Assembly (NCBI GenBank): GCA_046349615.1
Contig: JAXMBZ010000004.1
Span: 1-64,000 of the forward strand
Length of the DNA stretch: 64,000 nt
From: JADJNY01 sp046349615
Lineage (GTDB): Bacteria > Planctomycetota > UBA1135 > GCA-002686595
Reading direction: 5' to 3'
The position numbers and the translations under genes are program-made. Below, in pieces: positions 42,321 through 50,825 of the stretch. The notes under the pieces are model-generated. The model did no database searches, was not told the DNA's origin, and saw nothing but the letters and a program-made list of their open reading frames with translations. Within the stretch, counting starts at the first letter, position 1. Every line of letters begins with the position of its first letter.

Positions 42321-43562
42321 ATGCGACGAGTGGTCATCACCGGGCTCGGTACCCTGAACGCCCTCGGCCTCGACGTGGAATCGTCGTGGTCGCGGATGCT
42401 CCGGGGCGAGAACGGCGTCGGTCCGATCACACGGTTCGACACGTCCGAGCAGACCGTCAAGTTCGCCGCGACGATCCAGTGGGATCCGCTGAAGCACTTC
42501 ACGACCCCGGACCTGCGCAAGCTCGACCCGTTCACGATGTGGGCGCTCGTCGCGACCGACGAGGCCCTGCGCGATGCAGGCCTCGACGCCGCCGCCGCGA
42601 GCGTCGAGGCGCGCGAACGCTGGGGCTGCATCCTCGGCACGGGCATCGGCGGGATCACGGGCATCGAGGAACAGCACAGCGGGCTGCTCGAGAAGGGTCC
42701 GCGGCGCGTCAGCCCGCACTTCGTGCCGAAGATCATGGCGAACGCGGTCAGCGGCCAGGTCGCGATCCGCCACGGGCTCCTCGGGACGTGCTTCACGACG
42801 TCGAGCGCATGCGCTTCCGCCGGTCACGCGATGGGCATGGCGTGGCGTGCGATCCAGTTCGACGACGCCGATATCGTCGTCACCGGCGGCTCCGAGTCGG
42901 CGACGACGCCGCTCTCGCTCGCGGGCTTCGCCAACATGAAGGCGCTCTCGCAACGCAACGACGACCCCGCGTCCGCCTCGCGCCCCTTCGACAAGGATCG
43001 CGACGGCTTCGTGATGGGGGAAGGCTGCGGCGTGCTCGTGTTCGAGGAGCTCGAGCACGCGAAGAAGCGCGGCGCACGGATCTACGCCGAGGTCAAGGGC
43101 TTCGGTTCCACGGACGACGGCCACCACATCACGGCGCCCGAGGAGTCCGGTCGCGGTCCCGCGCGCGCGATGCAGGAAGCACTCCGCCACGCCAAGGTCG
43201 CGCTCGAGGACGTCCAGTACATCAACGCGCACGGCACGAGCACGCCGTACAACGACGCGATCGAGACGCGCGCGATCAAGACGGTCTTCGGGCCCCACGC
43301 GAAGAAGCTCGCCATCTCGTCGACGAAGTCGATGATCGGGCACCTCCTCGGCGCGTCCGCCGCGGTCGAGGCCGTGGTCTCGGCGCTCTCCGTCCACCAC
43401 GGCGTCGTGCACCCGACCCGGAACTACACGACCCCCGACCCCGACTGCGACCTCGACTACATCCCGGGGAGCGCGCGCCAACTTCGCGTCCGGAATGCTC
43501 TGTCGAACTCGCTCGGTTTCGGCGGCCACAACGTCTCGTTGTGCTTCGGCCGCGTCGACTGA
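42321..43562 (+). CDS. fabF: Beta-ketoacyl-ACP synthase II
   Basis: 413-residue condensing enzyme for chain elongation. The catalytic cysteine is C164 in 'TTSSACASAGHAMG'. The two histidines are in 'NAHGTSTPYND' and 'KSMIGHLLGAS', and 'NSLGFGGHN' closes the site. An insertion-free, full-length FabF. In most bacteria rnc follows this cluster, but here a 114-residue unknown protein takes that place. Confidence 0.97.
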   Translation: MRRVVITGLGTLNALGLDVESSWSRMLRGENGVGPITRFDTSEQTVKFAATIQWDPLKHFTTPDLRKLDPFTMWALVATDEALRDAGLDAAAASVEARERWGCILGTGIGGITGIEEQHSGLLEKGPRRVSPHFVPKIMANAVSGQVAIRHGLLGTCFTTSSACASAGHAMGMAWRAIQFDDADIVVTGGSESATTPLSLAGFANMKALSQRNDDPASASRPFDKDRDGFVMGEGCGVLVFEELEHAKKRGARIYAEVKGFGSTDDGHHITAPEESGRGPARAMQEALRHAKVALEDVQYINAHGTSTPYNDAIETRAIKTVFGPHAKKLAISSTKSMIGHLLGASAAVEAVVSALSVHHGVVHPTRNYTTPDPDCDLDYIPGSARQLRVRNALSNSLGFGGHNVSLCFGRVD

Positions 43563-43705
43563 GCGCGCTCCGCACCAGTTCGGGGCCCTCGCGCTCCCAT
43601 CCCCTCGTACAATCCTCAGGGAGTTGCCGTCAGGCCTCGTCCGCTCCCTGCCGAGTCCTTCATCCCCGGCCCAACGGCCGCCCGCACCACCACCGGAGTC
43701 ATCCC

Positions 43706-44050
43706 GTGCAGCGCAAGTTCCAGCAGCTCTTGCACCAGTACAAGCTCGAGGTCTTCCACGTCACCCACGACAAGAAGTCGGCGGAAGAGATCTCGACCGA
43801 GTGCCTCAAGGCGACCGAGGACGTCCTCAAGCACAAGTTCCACTACCACTTCCAGCGGCTCCCGGACGCGGACCGGGTCGAGGTGGTCAACATGATCAAC
43901 AACTACGTGCGCGACGCGATCCTTCCGCCCGTCGTCGAGAAGATCGTGCACCGTCAGATCCTCCTCGAGAAGAAGGTCGACGCGCTGCTGCACCTGCAGG
44001 AGCAACTCCTCGAGGCGCTGTCCTCCGACGCCGCCGAGAAGAAGGGCTGA
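43706..44050 (+). CDS. Hypothetical small helical protein downstream of fabF
   Basis: Predicted 114-residue soluble protein with no recognised family. It has mixed charged helices, several His ('KHKFHYHFQRLPD') and a C-terminal heptad-like stretch ('LLEKKVDALLHLQEQLLEAL') that should form a coiled coil. GTG at 43706 follows a GGAG box; no ATG lies in a suitable place. A TACAAT box at 43608-43613 could start its transcript. Good codon bias like its neighbours and an intact frame support a real gene. It lies in front of the UDP-sugar pyrophosphorylase gene by 22 bases, so it may head the murein-precursor operon. Confidence 0.6.
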   Translation: MQRKFQQLLHQYKLEVFHVTHDKKSAEEISTECLKATEDVLKHKFHYHFQRLPDADRVEVVNMINNYVRDAILPPVVEKIVHRQILLEKKVDALLHLQEQLLEALSSDAAEKKG

Positions 44051-44072
44051 GGCGCTCCGCGCGCGCGCGCGC

Positions 44073-45476
44073 ATGACCTCGGCTCACGAACCGGAACTCA
44101 CTCGGCGCCTCGAGCGTCACGGGCAGGAGCACGTCCTCCGGCACGTCGGAGAGCTCCCGCCGGAGGCGCGGAGTCGTTTCCTCGCGTCGGTGGCCGAACT
44201 CGATCTCCCGTTGATCGACGCACTCGGCGCGCTCGCGCGCGAGGGAGCGCGCCCCGCGGAGGTCGCGCGCTTCGAGCCGCCCGACGTGTTCCGGCCGAGG
44301 CGCGCGGCCGAGGATCGGGCTCAGGTGCGCGAACTCCGCCGGCGCGGCGAGGAACTCCTCGCGTCCGGCGCCGTCGGGTGGCTCCTCGTCGCCGGCGGCC
44401 AGGCCTCGCGGCTCGGCTACGAGGGACCGAAGGGCGCGTTCCCGGTGGGGCCCGTCAGCGGTCGCAGCCTGTTCGAGGTGTTCGCGCGCAAGCTGCTCGC
44501 GGCCCGCGCGCGCTACGGGGTTCCGATCCCGTGGTACGTGATGACCTCGACCGCGAACGACGCGGCGACGCGGGCCTTCTTCGCCCGGCACGAACACTTC
44601 GGTCTGCCTGCGTCGGACGTCGTCTTCTTCCAGCAGGCGATGCTCCCAGCGCTCGACGAAGAAGGTCGAATCCTGCTCGCTGCGAAGGACGAGCTCTTCC
44701 TCGCGCCGAACGGCCACGGCGGCGTGCTCGCCGCGCTCGCGTCCTCGGGCGCGCTCGCCGACGCGCGCGGACGCGGCGTCCGCGTCTTCTCGTACTTCCA
44801 GGTCGACAACCCGCTCGCACCTCCGTCGGATCCGCTGTTCCTCGGGCTGCACGCCGCGCGCGGCGCGGAGATGTCGAGCAAAGTGGTCCCGAAGCGCGAT
44901 CCCGGCGAGAAGGTCGGCGTGATCGGCCGCGCGGACGGGCGGCTGACCTGCATCGAGTACTCGGACCTCCCCGACGCGCTGCGTTCCGCGCGCGACGAGC
45001 GGGGCGCGCTCGTCTTCGGCGACGGGAACATCGCGCTCCATGCGATCGATCTCGAGTTCGTCGACGCGCTCACCGCGCGCGGCTTCAAGCTGCCGTGGCA
45101 CCTCGCGCGCAAGAAAATGAACGTACTCGACGAGCACGGACGTCCGGCGCTGCGCGAGGGCTTCAAGTTCGAGACGTTCGTGTTCGACGCGCTCGGCCTC
45201 GCGCGCGCGAGCACGACGCTCGAGGTCGAACGCCGCGAGGAGTTCAGCCCCGTCAAGAACGCGGAGGGCGAGGATTCGCCGGCCACCGCGCGGGCCGACC
45301 TCTGTCGCCTGCACGCAGAATGGGTGCGGGGCGCGGGGCTCGCGCTCCCGCCTCCGGATGCGACCGGAGTGCACCCCGTCGAGGTCGATCCGTGCGTCGC
45401 CGAGGACGCCGAGGAGTTTGCTCGCCGCGCGCCGCGCGCGCCGAGGTCCGGCCCGGGAGGGCATCTCTACTCATGA
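44073..45476 (+). CDS. Eukaryote-like UDP-sugar pyrophosphorylase (UAP1/UDPGP family)
   Basis: Predicted 467-residue cytosolic nucleotidyltransferase. The signature 'LVAGGQASRLGYEGPKGAF' matches the UDPGP-family uridine-binding loop (LxGGQGTRLG...PKG), in the form of eukaryotic UDP-GlcNAc pyrophosphorylase rather than bacterial GlmU. 'YFQVDNPLAPPSDPLFLGLH' and 'MSSKVVPKRDPGEKVGVI' are further UAP-type blocks, as is 'FKFETFVFDAL'. It likely makes UDP-GlcNAc from GlcNAc-1-P and UTP; UDP-glucose or UDP-GalNAc are possible. Its stop overlaps the ddl start (ATGA), placing it with murein-precursor genes and supporting UDP-GlcNAc as product. Confidence 0.85.
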   Translation: MTSAHEPELTRRLERHGQEHVLRHVGELPPEARSRFLASVAELDLPLIDALGALAREGARPAEVARFEPPDVFRPRRAAEDRAQVRELRRRGEELLASGAVGWLLVAGGQASRLGYEGPKGAFPVGPVSGRSLFEVFARKLLAARARYGVPIPWYVMTSTANDAATRAFFARHEHFGLPASDVVFFQQAMLPALDEEGRILLAAKDELFLAPNGHGGVLAALASSGALADARGRGVRVFSYFQVDNPLAPPSDPLFLGLHAARGAEMSSKVVPKRDPGEKVGVIGRADGRLTCIEYSDLPDALRSARDERGALVFGDGNIALHAIDLEFVDALTARGFKLPWHLARKKMNVLDEHGRPALREGFKFETFVFDALGLARASTTLEVERREEFSPVKNAEGEDSPATARADLCRLHAEWVRGAGLALPPPDATGVHPVEVDPCVAEDAEEFARRAPRAPRSGPGGHLYS

Positions 45477-46567
45477 GCACCGCCACGGTGGATTCGCGTG
45501 CGTGGGCGACGACGCGCCAGAAGGACGTCCTGAAGAGCCTGGAGGTCGCCGTGCTGATGGGGGGGACGTCGAGCGAGCGCGAAGTCTCGCTGCGCTCCGG
45601 CGACGCCGTCGCGCGCGCTCTCGCGGAGCCCGACGCCGGCACGAGCGGGCCCGTGCGCGTGCGTCGCGTCGAACTCGCGTCCGACGGACGCTGGATCGTC
45701 GACGGACGCGCGGACGGCGCGCTCGAGGCGCTGCGCGCGCTCCCGGCCTCGACCGTCTTCTTCCTCGCGCTGCACGGCGGGCGCGGCGAGGACGGCACGG
45801 TGCAGGGGCTCCTCGACGCGCTCGGCCGCGTGCACACGGGCTCGGGCGTCGAAGCGTCGGCGCTCTGCATGAACAAGCACCTGACGCGCCTCGCGCTCGC
45901 GGACGCGGGCGTGCGCGTCGCGCGCGGACGACTCGTGACGCCGGCGGAGTGGCGCTCTCGTCGCGAAGCGTTGCTCGTCGAGTTCTCCCGGCTCTCGACC
46001 ACGGGGTTCTCCGTCAAACCGAACCGCGGAGGATCGTCGGTCGCGACGTCGCTCCTGGATCAGCCGGAGGGCCTCGCGAGCGCGATCGAGACCGTGCTCG
46101 CCACCCACGACGACGCGCTCGTCGAAGAGCGGATCCGTGGGGCGGAGTCGACGTGCGGCGTCCTCGGCAATCGCGGCGGCGAGCTGCGCGCCTTGACGCC
46201 GGTCGAGATCGTGCCGAAGTCCGGGCGCTTCTTCGACTACCAGGAGAAGTACTCCGACGGCGGCGCGCAGGAGTTCTGTCCGCCGCGTTCGTTCCACCCG
46301 AACACGATCGCGCGCCTCAGGGCGCTCGCGGCTCGCGCGCACGCGGCGGCGGGGTGCGACGGCTACTCGCGCGTCGACTTCATGATCCCGCGCGACGCGA
46401 GCGGGACCGAGGGCGAGCCCGTCGCGCTCGAGATCAACACGCTCCCGGGCATGACCGCGCGCTCCCTGCTCCCGCTCGCCGCCGGTGTCGAGGGGCTCTC
46501 GTTCCGCGCGCTGTGCGTCGAGTTCATCGCGCTCGCGCTCGAGCGTGCCGCGGCGCGAGGAGCATGA
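45473..46567 (+). CDS. ddl: D-alanine--D-alanine ligase
   Basis: Predicted 364-residue ATP-grasp enzyme making the D-Ala-D-Ala end of the peptidoglycan stem peptide. It has 'VAVLMGGTSSEREVSLRSG', 'FLALHGGRGEDGTVQGLLD', 'SVKPNRGGSSVAT', 'KYSDGGAQEFCPP' and the metal-binding 'LEINTLPGMTARSLLPLAA'. It is somewhat longer than E. coli DdlB because of an N-terminal extension of ~24 residues. The start and stop overlap with neighbours by ATGA at both ends, so it is the middle of a tightly coupled three-gene operon. Confidence 0.95.
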   Translation: MSTATVDSRAWATTRQKDVLKSLEVAVLMGGTSSEREVSLRSGDAVARALAEPDAGTSGPVRVRRVELASDGRWIVDGRADGALEALRALPASTVFFLALHGGRGEDGTVQGLLDALGRVHTGSGVEASALCMNKHLTRLALADAGVRVARGRLVTPAEWRSRREALLVEFSRLSTTGFSVKPNRGGSSVATSLLDQPEGLASAIETVLATHDDALVEERIRGAESTCGVLGNRGGELRALTPVEIVPKSGRFFDYQEKYSDGGAQEFCPPRSFHPNTIARLRALAARAHAAAGCDGYSRVDFMIPRDASGTEGEPVALEINTLPGMTARSLLPLAAGVEGLSFRALCVEFIALALERAAARGA

Positions 46568-47262
46568 GCGCTCGAAAGCGCGTCGCGGTCGTCGGCGCCG
46601 CCGGTCGTCTCGGCCGGCATGCGTGCGAGGTCCTGTCCGCGAGCGCCGAGTTCGAACTCGTCGCGCGCATCGGAAGCCGCGACGAACTCGAGACCACCGT
46701 GCGCACGACGCGGGCGGAGCTCGCGCTCGAGACGACGCGCGCAGGCCTGGGCTTCGAGCACGCCGCGCGGCTCCTCCGCGCCGGAGTGCGACCGCTCGTC
46801 GCGACGAGCGGAGTTTCGCCCGAGCAGAACGACGAACTCGACCGCCTCGCGCGCGAACTCGGACTCGGCGGCCTCGTCGTCCCGAACTTCAGCTTGGGGA
46901 GCTGGCTCCTCCAGCGCCTCAGCGTCGAGGCTGCGCGTTGGTTCGAGCACGCGGAGATCGTCGAGCTCCATCACGAGAAGAAGCGCGACGCGCCGTCGGG
47001 CACCGCGCTCGAGACGGCGCGGCGGATGAAGGCCGCGCGGGCCGTCGAGCGCGACGTCCCGATCCACTCCGTTCGGCTGCCCGGGTTGTATGCGCACCAG
47101 GAAGTGCTCTTCGGCGCGCGCGGGGAGACGCTCACGTTGCGCCACGACATGAGCGGCCCCGAGGCGTTCGGTCCGGGGATCCTCGCCGGGTTGCGCTACG
47201 TCGCGACGGCCCACGGCGTCGCGCGCGGTCTGGATCCGGTCTTCGGCGCGGTCGCGCGATAG
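46564..47262 (+). CDS. dapB: 4-hydroxy-tetrahydrodipicolinate reductase
   Basis: Predicted 232-residue NAD(P)H-dependent reductase of the diaminopimelate/lysine pathway, which supplies the cross-linking amino acid of murein. The nucleotide motif is 'VAVVGAAGRLGR' and the catalytic block is 'ELHHEKKRDAPSGTAL'. 'PNFSLGSWLLQRL' and 'FGPGILAGLRYVA' are typical. It is shorter than the ~270 norm, mainly in the N-terminal half. Coupled to ddl by ATGA, it completes a murein-precursor operon. Confidence 0.93.
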   Translation: MSARKRVAVVGAAGRLGRHACEVLSASAEFELVARIGSRDELETTVRTTRAELALETTRAGLGFEHAARLLRAGVRPLVATSGVSPEQNDELDRLARELGLGGLVVPNFSLGSWLLQRLSVEAARWFEHAEIVELHHEKKRDAPSGTALETARRMKAARAVERDVPIHSVRLPGLYAHQEVLFGARGETLTLRHDMSGPEAFGPGILAGLRYVATAHGVARGLDPVFGAVAR

Positions 47263-47321
47263 GGGGCTCGAGCCCGCGGCGGCGAACGTCGCCGCTCACG
47301 CGCGTGCGTCGCGAGCACGGC

Positions 47322-47341
47322 GGGGCTCGACAGCGAGCCCC
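47322..47341 (+). terminator. Hairpin after dapB
   Basis: GGGGCTCG-ACAG-CGAGCCCC is a perfect 8-bp stem with a 4-base loop, 59 bases after dapB. It has no U-tract and overlaps the candidate tRNA promoter, so a terminator role is uncertain. Confidence 0.35.
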
Positions 47342-47355
47342 CGGGCCGGCATCCT
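47327..47355 (+). promoter_or_regulatory. Candidate promoter of tRNA-Leu(CAA)
   Basis: TCGACA (47327-47332), a 17-base spacer and CATCCT (47350-47355) end 17 bases before the tRNA 5' end, the same placement as the other tRNA promoters in this window. Confidence 0.45.
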
Positions 47356-47372
47356 GTTCGACCGCAGCCCGT

Positions 47373-47458
47373 GCCGGGGTGGCGAAATGGCAGACGCGAT
47401 GGATTCAAAATCCATTTCCCGCGAGGGAGTCGGGGTTCAAGTCCCCGCCTCGGCACCA
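47373..47458 (+). tRNA. tRNA-Leu (CAA)
   Basis: 86-nt class II tRNA: acceptor GCCGGGG/CCTCGGC with one G-U pair, discriminator A and encoded CCA. The anticodon loop TTCAAAA gives CAA. It has a long variable arm and T-loop TTCAAGT. Confidence 0.96.
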
Positions 47459-47497
47459 CCGCGCGCCGCGTCCTCCGCGGAGGAACTCGCGGCGAGC

Positions 47498-48112
47498 GTG
47501 CGAGGGCGGCTCGAAGACGATCCGTACCTGCGTGCGGCGCTGCCGGCGCTCGTGCACCGCGTGAACAACGCAACGCAGATCCTCACGGGCTTGAACGCGC
47601 TGCTGTCGCTCCCCGGCGGAGCCGAGCTCTTCGCGACGCGCGCGAGCGACCTCGCGGCGGTGTCGGAGGTCTACGATCGCTCGGGCTGGCTCCTCGCCGT
47701 GTTCGGCTCGGCGCTCGGCGCCGCGACGCTGAGCGATCGACGTGAACGCGACGGTCTCGTTCCCGTCGTCGAACTCGCGCGCGAGCTCGCCCGCCGACGC
47801 GGCCGCGAGCTCGAATTCTCCGGCGCGCTTCCGTCGCTCGAGCCGCGCGCGGGCCTCGGCTTCGAGCTCCCGTGGGCCGTCGGCGCCTGGATGCACGGGG
47901 CGCTGCTCGCGACTCCGGACGGAGCGCGTGTGCGCTTCGTGGGCACCGATCGCCGCGGCGCATGGTCGCTCACGGACGACGCGCCGATCGACGCGGCCCG
48001 CGCCGATCTCGCCCGCAGGATCGAGGCCCGGGTTCCCGGCAGCGCGCACGCGGCGAACGAGGCGCGGATCGACTTCGACGCACGGTGGTTCGCACGGAGC
48101 GACGCTCGATGA
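47498..48112 (+). CDS. Histidine-phosphotransferase-like protein with degenerate ATPase domain
   Basis: Predicted 204-residue cytosolic protein. Residues about 11-40 read 'LRAALPALVHRVNNATQIL', resembling the DHp helix of sensor kinases (H-x-x-N-N), with H20 as candidate phosphorylation site. The remaining part is where a kinase would have its ATPase domain, but no N, G1 or G2 boxes are visible. This layout recalls ChpT-type phosphotransferases, which pass phosphate between proteins without binding ATP. That is inference from one motif. GTG at 47498 is chosen because GGAGGAAC precedes it and upstream codons fall in the tRNA gene. It is coupled to the Nfu gene by ATGA. Confidence 0.5.
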   Translation: MRGRLEDDPYLRAALPALVHRVNNATQILTGLNALLSLPGGAELFATRASDLAAVSEVYDRSGWLLAVFGSALGAATLSDRRERDGLVPVVELARELARRRGRELEFSGALPSLEPRAGLGFELPWAVGAWMHGALLATPDGARVRFVGTDRRGAWSLTDDAPIDAARADLARRIEARVPGSAHAANEARIDFDARWFARSDAR

Positions 48113-48402
48113 GCGGTTGGCTCGCGCGCGTGCTCGGGAAACCGGAGACTCCCCGCCCTCCGCCGTACGGCGACGCGGCCGAACTCGCCGCCGTCGAGGC
48201 CGTGATCGCGACGCAGCGGGCGTACTTCCGCGCCGACGGCGGCGACGTCGAGCTCGCGGGCATCCGCGAAGGCTGGGTGGAGGTGCGGCTCTTCGGGGGC
48301 TGCTCGCACTGCCCGAGCCAGGATCAGAGCCTCGCTCACCTGCTCGCGCCGAGACTGCGCGCGGCGCTGCCGTGGGTGAAGGGCGTGCGAAGCGTGAGCT
48401 GA
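48109..48402 (+). CDS. NifU C-terminal-domain (Nfu-type) Fe-S scaffold protein
   Basis: Predicted 97-residue protein. 'IATQRAYFRADGGDVELAGI' and 'VEVRLFGGCSHCPSQDQSL' match the Nfu domain, with the CxxC pair in 'CSHCPS' that holds a bridging 4Fe-4S cluster between two subunits. Nfu proteins carry Fe-S clusters to target enzymes. About 20 extra N-terminal residues, rich in Pro, are not part of the domain. It overlaps the preceding gene by ATGA, an unusual partner for Nfu. Confidence 0.88.
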   Translation: MSGWLARVLGKPETPRPPPYGDAAELAAVEAVIATQRAYFRADGGDVELAGIREGWVEVRLFGGCSHCPSQDQSLAHLLAPRLRAALPWVKGVRSVS

Positions 48403-48459
48403 GCGCGCGCGTCGATTTCCGCGCCGCATCCGCGCCGAATCGCCGCGTGCGAAGGCGGC

Positions 48460-49029
48460 TCAGCGGTCGCGGGCGTGCAGCCCGAGCGTCTCGGCCGCGC
48501 GAACTTCGACGAGTCCCGGAACGCTGCGCTCGACGACGATCATCATCGTTTGGCTGTTCGAGCCCTCCAGGCGTTTCGCCGCCCAGTCGGGCGTCGCGAA
48601 CTGCGCGACGCACAGGAGGATCGCCGCGTGGAGGACGAGGCCCGAGAGCGCCCCTGCCGCGGCGCCGCCGACGCGCGAGCCGAGACCGAGTTCGACGGGC
48701 TCGCCGGCGTCACGGCTCGCGAACCGGCCGACCAGGGCCACCGTGAGCAGGCCGGCGCCGAGCACGAGCGACCAACCGAGGCCGGACGCGGCGCGCGCTT
48801 CGAGGCCGGGGAAGACGTTGGCGAGCGCCGAACCCGTGCTCGGTCCGAACGCGCGCGCGATCGCGACGCTCGCGACGAGGCCGAGCAGGCGAACGAGCTG
48901 CCACCACCATCCGCCGCGTGCTCCGACGACGAGGAACACGAGGACGAGGGCGAGCCCGGCGAGGTCGAACCAGAGCGAGTCCGAGAGCGCGAGCGACGCG
49001 GCGCGGGACGTGGCGAGGTCGAGAGTCAT
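48460..49029 (-). CDS. CvpA-like membrane protein
   Basis: Predicted 189-residue inner-membrane protein with about four hydrophobic segments. The opening 'WFDLAGLALVLVFLVVGARGGWW' and 'LVRLLGLVASVAIARAFG' resemble CvpA (colicin V production) proteins, whose role is in envelope stability. A later 'RVGGAAAGALSGLVLHAAILL' contains the family-typical glycine-rich helix start. The similarity is general rather than exact. The ATG at 49029 starts before the first helix; longer reading upstream overlaps the divergent gene. Confidence 0.65.
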   Translation of the reverse strand: MTLDLATSRAASLALSDSLWFDLAGLALVLVFLVVGARGGWWWQLVRLLGLVASVAIARAFGPSTGSALANVFPGLEARAASGLGWSLVLGAGLLTVALVGRFASRDAGEPVELGLGSRVGGAAAGALSGLVLHAAILLCVAQFATPDWAAKRLEGSNSQTMMIVVERSVPGLVEVRAAETLGLHARDR

Positions 49030-49126
49030 GGTGGGGGGCGCGAACGGGGCTTGCCGGGGAGAAGCCGCGGCGGGACGTCGGTACACTAGGGAACCGCTCC
49101 CCGCCGATGCAACGCCGCGCCCACGC

Positions 49127-50773
49127 ATGAACTCCGCTGCCCACGAGATCGACCGTGCATTCGAAGGCCTGATCGCGCTCATCGACGCCGATCCCGGCCT
49201 GCGTTCCGAGTTGCGGGGGGCGGCGGGGGAGTTCCCGTCCACCGCGCCGGAGGAGGTGCGCGCAGCGGAGCTCTGGCAGCGCCGGCTCCTCGAGTGGTTC
49301 GTCCTCGAGCGGGCGGGCGGCAGCCTCCGCGCGCCGCCGCTCGTGGAGTTGCTCGATGCGGCGCGCGATCGTCGCGTCGAGCCCGTCCTCGCCCAGGCCG
49401 CGGCGCTGCGCGGCTCCCTTTCCGGCATCTACGCCGTGACCGGCGTGGAGCCCGGGCGCGGGTTGTGGCTGCGCGACCTCGCTGCGCGCGGCGAGTATCC
49501 GATCAGCGAGCCCGAGGCCGCGGCCATGTTCCAGGTGGGCGACTTGATCGCGGGCCGACTCTTCCCGCTCGAAGACGGGAGCTGGCACGTCTCGCGCGCA
49601 GCGGCCTTCTTCCGGAACGACTCGCTGCGCGAGGCCCTCGAGCGCGACCTGGAGAAAGCGCGCGGTCCGCGCCGCGGCTTCGTGCGCGTCTCGCAGTTCG
49701 ACCTCGAGCGCATGTTCTTCGGCCGCGAAGCGCGCCCGAACGACGACGCCGTCGGGGAAGCGCGCCGGGCTCTGCTCGAAGCCGGCGTCGCGCCGGAAGA
49801 CGTCGAGCGCATCTTCGAGCGCCTCGCGGGCGAGCCCTTCGACGCGCAGCGCGTCGTGCACGGCGCCGAGGACGCGCTCGGGGACGTCCTCGACCGGCTG
49901 GCGTTCGAATCGTCGGTCGACCTCGACCAGGCACGCCGGCTCCTGATCCTCGCCTGGAGCGAACTCGCGCGACGCGGCCCTGGAGCCGGCCCGAGCCTCG
50001 TTCCGGCGCCTCCGCCGTCGAAGCCGGAGTCCCGGCGCCCGCACGACCCGCGCGATGCGATCGCGGAGTTCGAGGCCGCGCGCGCCCGCGGCGTGTCGCT
50101 CGAGCGCGCGTTCCAGGAGCTCGAGTCCGGTCTCGGACTCGAGGCCGAGGTCGCGGAGGACGAACTCGGTCCCGCGCCGGATTTCCCGGGAGTCGTCGGC
50201 GCGGTCGTCGAGGAGTACCTGTGGGAGACGCGCGAACTCCACGGCCAGCGCGGCGCGGAACTCGAGACGTTGCGGCTCTTCGGGACGTACGGCGCGCACC
50301 TCGGCGTGTTCGAGAACCTCGGGCAGCGCGAGCTCCTCGCGTACACGTGCCATTGGCTGCCCGAGAGCGGTGCGCTCGAGTCCGCGGACGCTGCGCGTGC
50401 GCACCTCTCTGTGTTCAACGGCTTCCTGCGTTGGGTCGAGGAAGCTCAGGGGCTCGCGCTGCACGCGGACTTCAAGCCGACGCTGCGGGGACTCGAGTCC
50501 ACGCTTCCGCGCATCGTCGAAGCGAACCGGCGCCGCACGCGTTCGAGCGATCCGTCGAGCGGTGAGCTCTACGAGTTCCTCGGGATGGCCGAGGCCGGCA
50601 CGGCCCGCATGCGCGATCGGCGCGGTAACGAAGTCGTCACCGAGCTCGAAGGAGAACTCGCGGCGTGGTTGCGGCCGCACGATCACCTGCGGGCGCGGCT
50701 CCTCGACGACGGGCGGCTCGCGGTGTACTGCTGCTATCCGCCCGAGGCACGCGCGCTCGCGCACGGGAAGTGA
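49127..50773 (+). CDS. Hypothetical large protein
   Basis: Predicted 548-residue soluble protein with no recognised family. The N-terminal ~190 residues form a mixed domain ('RGSLSGIYAVTGVEPGRGLWLRDL' in part). A proline-rich linker (~PAPPPSKPESRRP) at about residue 290 separates it from a helical C-terminal half with several Trp and acidic patches. The pattern 'RGLWLRDLAARGEY...VGDLIAGRLFPLEDGSWHVS' recalls beta-barrel-like modules of SEC-C-associated proteins, but no SEC-C cysteines are seen. It is divergent from the CvpA-like gene. A TACACT box lies about 45 bases upstream. Intact length and codon use indicate a real gene. Confidence 0.55.
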   Translation: MNSAAHEIDRAFEGLIALIDADPGLRSELRGAAGEFPSTAPEEVRAAELWQRRLLEWFVLERAGGSLRAPPLVELLDAARDRRVEPVLAQAAALRGSLSGIYAVTGVEPGRGLWLRDLAARGEYPISEPEAAAMFQVGDLIAGRLFPLEDGSWHVSRAAAFFRNDSLREALERDLEKARGPRRGFVRVSQFDLERMFFGREARPNDDAVGEARRALLEAGVAPEDVERIFERLAGEPFDAQRVVHGAEDALGDVLDRLAFESSVDLDQARRLLILAWSELARRGPGAGPSLVPAPPPSKPESRRPHDPRDAIAEFEAARARGVSLERAFQELESGLGLEAEVAEDELGPAPDFPGVVGAVVEEYLWETRELHGQRGAELETLRLFGTYGAHLGVFENLGQRELLAYTCHWLPESGALESADAARAHLSVFNGFLRWVEEAQGLALHADFKPTLRGLESTLPRIVEANRRRTRSSDPSSGELYEFLGMAEAGTARMRDRRGNEVVTELEGELAAWLRPHDHLRARLLDDGRLAVYCCYPPEARALAHGK

Positions 50774-50825
50774 CGCGCGCCGTCCGCGCGGCCTGCCCCT
50801 CGCCGGCTGCGGCCGCGTCGCGCGC

